Source of the DNA: Alectryocaccomicrobium faecavium
Lineage (GTDB): Bacteria > Bacillota > Clostridia > Christensenellales > Aristaeellaceae
DNA length: 8,112 bases
Reading direction: 5' to 3'
Assembly: GCA_018713425.1 (NCBI GenBank)
Contig: DVOT01000235.1
Span: forward strand, 1-8,112
The notes under the pieces were generated by a model that was given only the letters and a program-made list of their open reading frames with translations, did no database searches and was not told the DNA's origin. Below, piece by piece: positions 5,332-8,112 of this stretch (the stretch's first letter is position 1; the number at the start of each line of letters is the position of its first letter). The position numbers were made by a program, and so were the translations under genes.

Positions 5332-7567
5332 ATGAAGAAACGACTCTCCCTGCTCCTCATCCTGTGCCTGCTCGCCATGGGCGCGCCAGCGCTGGCCGCG
5401 CCGGGCGACGCCATTTTGCTGCAAAGCGGCGAAGACGGCTTTACCGTGGCAAGCTCCTTTGCGCTCATCGGCGATACGCTCTATGCGCTCTCCAGCGCGT
5501 CGCTATTTACGGTTCCCGCCACCGGGGGGGGGTGTAAAGGAATACGCCATTGACACCGCGGCGCTCGCGACGCAGGAAAATGGCCGCTTCATCCCCGCCA
5601 ACGTCATCGCCGCGGGCGATGCGCCGCTGGTGTACGGCTACGAATGCGTGGGCGACGAGGAGGACTATTGCAACTTTGCGCTGTATCGCGTGGAACTGGC
5701 GGAGGGCGTCGCGCGCCTCACGCCGCAGATTGCCCTTCCCGCCGAGAATATGGTGGAATACATGGGAATTTTCGCCATGCCGCGCCAGTTGTACGCGCCG
5801 TTCGTGCTGGACGGCAAAATGGTCGCGCGCAGCCACGATGCCGGCTCCAGCATCGCCGTCGTCGACCTTGCCAGCGGCGAACTGACGCTGATCGAGGGAT
5901 TGCTCCCGCTCTTCCAGTGGCTGATCCCCTACCAGGACGGCGCGGCGCTGGCCATTGCATACGACGATTTGGCGGGCACGGCCGCCATCCACAAGGTGGA
6001 TCTGGGCCAGGCGACCGCCGAGCCGCTGTGCGAATTTGCGGTTGTGGGCGCACCAGACCATTTCTGCTATGCCGAAGACGATGACGCGCTCTTCTTCGCC
6101 ATGGACGGCGAGCTCTATAAAATGGAAGGCATGCAGCCGGAATCGCTGCTGCCCGTCGCCGCGCTGCCGCTGACGGGGGAAACGAATGCGCTGCCCGTCC
6201 TCACGCAGGATGGATTCCTGATCGCCGGGGACAGCATGACGATCCTGCGCCGCAACACCGATCCCAGCCAGCGCGCGGACGCGCTGCTGAACATCCAGCA
6301 GAATTACCATGCTGTGGTGGAAAGCGCTTTCAAGTCCTTTGCCGAGGCGCACCCGGAAATCGAGCTCAACCTGGTGGAGAGCCATGAGGACATCATTCAG
6401 GCCATGCTCACCCAGTCGAGCACCATGGACGTGTTCGCGCTTTGCACAGCGGACGCGGCTTACAGCGCGCTGTTTGAGCGCGGCTACATGGCGGAACTGA
6501 CGGACAGCGCGCCCATTGCGCAGATGGTGCAGGCCATGTACCCGGCGATTCAAAATGCGGTTTGCAAAGAGGGCGAAGTGTATGCTCTGCCGGTGGAAAT
6601 GCATACGGGTCGAGGGCTGATTTCGTATAACGCGGAACTGTGGGCAAGCCTTGGATATGCGCCGGAGGAATTTCCGCAGACCTGGCCCGCCTTCCTCCGC
6701 CTGCTTGCCCAGCTCGGCAGCGCGGTGGAGGCCGGAAAAATGGACGCGCTCGCGCCCTACTATTCCACCGATGGATTTCGCGAAGATCTGTTCCGCGCCA
6801 TGCTGGACGCTTACATGCTGTACATCAGCCAGCCCGGGCGGGAATTCCATCTGGATACCCCGCTGTTCCGCGAAATGGCGGAAGCCTTCGAGGCCATCGA
6901 TTTCGCCGCGCTCGGATTCCCGGAAACGGTAGACTTGGAAAGCGCCGCCGCGCCCGAGAACGTGCTGATCGAACTGTTCACCAATTTCACCGCCGGCATA
7001 AATTCGTCCAGCGCATATCGAATCGCGCCGCTGGCCATGCAGGAGGGCGAAACGCCGCTCATTGCCGTGCAACTCTACGCGGTTTTTGTGAATCCGTATA
7101 GCGCAAACCGCGATCTGGCCATCGCGTTCCTGGAAGAGGTGGCGGTGCAGCAGGATTCCCTGTTCCTGGCGCACACCACGCCGGGCAAAAACGATGCTGT
7201 ACCCAACGAACATTATGCGGAAAGCCTCGCCGTGTACGACGTGGAGATTGCCTCGCTCGAGGAGCGCCTGGACAGCGCTGAAGACGAGGCGCAAAAGGCC
7301 GCGCTCCAGGCGGAGATCGAGCTCAGCGAACAATACCGCGCCGAATTCGAAGCGAACAACCGCTATCTGGCGGACGAAGCGAGCATCGCCGCCTACCGCG
7401 AACTGGCGGAATTTCTCGCCGTAACGCCTTTCTGGGGGCTGGACGAAGAGACTTCCATCGAATACGACACCGCCATCCGGGAATATTTGAGCGGCCTGAT
7501 CGACATCGACGAATTCATCGCCCGCATCGATCAAAAGCTTAAAATGATCGTGTTGGAGGGGCAATGA
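5332..7567 (+). CDS. exported solute-binding-like protein with propeller-like N-terminal half, frameshifted at a G9 run
   Basis: ATG 5332 lies 40 bases after the SH3 gene. As read, translation stops at 5553 after 73 residues; the rest of the protein continues in another frame from about 5527 to TGA 7567. Removing one G from the run at 5524-5532 joins the parts into 744 residues through TGGGVKEYAIDT. Residues 1-23 are a signal peptide (ALA/A), with no clear lipobox. Residues 40-320 hold repeated beta blade-like stretches (VYGYECVGDEEDYCNFALYRVEL, MVARSH...IAVVDLASGEL, LFFAMDGELYKM). Residues about 326-744 resemble family 1 extracellular solute-binding proteins: AFKSFAEAHPEIELNL, ALPVEMHTGRGLISYNAELW (N433). 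A glutamate-rich helical insert sits at about 641-680. No permease or ATPase gene is visible, so transport is unproven; binding without transport is equally possible. An assembly error in the G run is the simplest explanation of the split. Confidence 0.8.
5524..5532 (+). repeat. homopolymer of nine Gs causing the frame break
   Basis: After ACC there are nine Gs before TGTAAAGG. Nine gives a stop at 5553; eight keeps the long frame open to 7567. The run lies at codons 65-67, early in the mature protein. It is either a sequencing or assembly length error or a site of slipped-strand switching. Confidence 0.9.
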
Positions 7568-7644
7568 TCCAAAGCCTGCGCTGGGCGTTGAGCAGACTTC
7601 CTTGGCCCTTTCGCCCGGCAATTTGCTCGCCTACAGGGGCGTGA
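7564..7644 (+). CDS. 26-codon open frame overlapping the preceding stop (ATGA)
   Basis: ATG at 7564 overlaps the TGA of the solute-binding-like gene and has GGAGG only a few bases before it, a typical set-up for coupled translation. The frame encodes MIQSLRWALSRLPWPFRP and ends at TGA 7644, just before the terminator. The start looks like the N-terminus of a longer protein, so it may be the stump of a deleted downstream gene, a real small protein, or chance. The peptide matches no family I know. Confidence 0.3.
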   Translation: MIQSLRWALSRLPWPFRPAICSPTGA

Positions 7645-7658
7645 AAAAAGCGCCATCA

Positions 7659-7700
7659 AAAAAGAGGATTTGGGGCCAATGGGCCTCTTATCCTCTTTTT
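7659..7700. terminator. strong bidirectional rho-independent terminator
   Basis: AAAAAGAGGAT (7659-7669) pairs perfectly with ATCCTCTTTTT (7690-7700). The 20-base loop can itself pair through GGCC/GGCC. The T run ends the plus-strand exported-protein genes; on the minus strand the A run at 7658-7663 reads as Ts and would end the converging Rpn-type gene. Confidence 0.85.
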
Positions 7701-7755
7701 ATCGCGTTATCGTGCAATTCACTTACAATAAAAGTCCAAAAGACGGAATGCGCGC

Positions 7756-8112
7756 TCAGCCCATGGCCGCCAGATAGCGCGGCCGCTCAGAGGCGGGGAT
7801 TTCCAGCACGTTCATCGCCTGCTCTGCGGACATGCCTGCATTGGCGATCAAACGCCGCAGGCTGGCTAGCGTGGCGTTGAATGCGCCCTTTTCCACGCCT
7901 TGGGCTATGCCTTTTTCCATGCCCTGGGCAATGCCCTGGGCCATGCCTTTTTCCAGGCCCTGGGCAATGCCCTGAGCCATACCTTTTTCTATGCCCTGAG
8001 CGATGCCTCTTTCCATGCCCTGAGCGATGCCTCTTTCTATGCCCTGAGCGATGCCTCTTTCCACAATCCCCTGACTCAAATTGCACATCTGCGCCACCTC
8101 CTCTTCCACTCT
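7756..8112 (-). CDS. Rpn/PD-(D/E)XK nuclease family transposase-like protein, C-terminal end (partial)
   Basis: The frame is open through the right edge (the codon at 8112-8110 is AGA), so only the last 118 or so codons are seen; stop is TGA at 7758-7756. The segment has the tail typical of Rpn-type (RpnA-E-like, PD-(D/E)XK nuclease) proteins of Clostridia: EEVAQMCNLSQGIVERG, a run of GIAQGIERG-type repeats, then a helical end LRRLIANAGMSAEQAMNVLEIPASERPRYL. The nuclease domain itself would lie off the window. These proteins are abundant in gut Clostridia and promote DNA cutting or recombination in the studied Escherichia coli members. The GTG at 8109 is not a believable start, since the family motif is a C-terminal one. 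Confidence 0.75.
   Translation of the reverse strand, partial: RVEEEVAQMCNLSQGIVERGIAQGIERGIAQGMERGIAQGIEKGMAQGIAQGLEKGMAQGIAQGMEKGIAQGVEKGAFNATLASLRRLIANAGMSAEQAMNVLEIPASERPRYLAAMG
7891..8058 (-). repeat. tandem 24/36-base coding repeats in the Rpn-type tail
   Basis: Seen on the minus strand, the units encode (R/K)G(I/M)AQG(I/M/V)E. Their order is three of 8 residues, two of 12 (each with an extra GIAQ), and one of 8, giving 56 residues in all. The bases are nearly identical between units, especially the three 24-base copies nearest 8058. The number of units probably varies by slippage while staying in frame. Confidence 0.85.

Noticed and set aside
4500..5468. 322-codon minus-strand frame over the SH3 gene
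   Set aside because: The SH3 pattern and signal peptide are on the plus strand; the minus-strand product is low-complexity Arg/Gly/Ala and runs across two plus-strand genes.
5507..7621. 704-codon open frame on the minus strand, antisense to the solute-binding-like gene
   Set aside because: It is the mirror of a GC-rich coding frame. Its translation is rich in Arg, His and Gln without domains, while the plus strand has clear family motifs.
7891..8058. Regular repeats resembling a CRISPR array
   Set aside because: Units are 24 and 36 bases, adjacent with no unique spacers, and stay in frame within a protein tail.

Overview
The window looks like a chromosomal segment from a GC-rich, endospore-forming member of the Clostridia (Bacillota). 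The reasons are the tail of a SigK-type sporulation sigma factor at the left edge, strong AGGAGG-type ribosome binding sites, exported SH3 and solute-binding proteins of the kind common in gut Clostridia, and an Rpn/PD-(D/E)XK transposase-type tail with GI(E/A)xG repeats at the right edge. I cannot name a genus.

Layout from left to right. Positions 2-130 (+) hold the last 42 codons of a SigK-like sigma factor. It converges on a minus-strand pair: an ECF-like sigma-70 family factor (1540 to 1004) followed by a single-pass membrane protein with an external DUF4367-type domain (901 to 200), the usual arrangement of a sigma factor and its probable membrane-bound anti-sigma or sensor partner. An AT-rich divergent intergenic region of about 460 bases (1541-2002) carries two good sigma-A-type promoters for the sigma gene and a structured leader for the plus-strand genes.

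From 2003 to 7567 four plus-strand genes run in one direction: two tandem paralogues of an unrecognised exported protein (286 and 285 aa), a four-SH3-domain exported protein with a conserved C-terminal domain (453 aa), and a large exported protein with a propeller-like N-terminal half and an ABC-type solute-binding C-terminal half (744 aa if one G is removed). As read, the last gene is split by a run of nine Gs at 5524-5532. The series ends at a strong bidirectional hairpin terminator (7659-7700), also used by the converging Rpn-type gene fragment at the right edge.

Working model (inference): the sigma factor and DUF4367 protein sense a cell-surface condition, and the divergent genes make exported products acting at the wall. 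In support, a matching promoter-like element (TAAA, 17 bases, CGTTTA) occurs upstream of both the DUF4367 gene and the exported-protein genes, in the right orientation for each. The most interesting points are this shared element, the G9 tract, the tandem exported paralogues with a conserved front and diverged rear, and the unassigned structured leader. I see no tRNA, rRNA, CRISPR array or complete mobile element.
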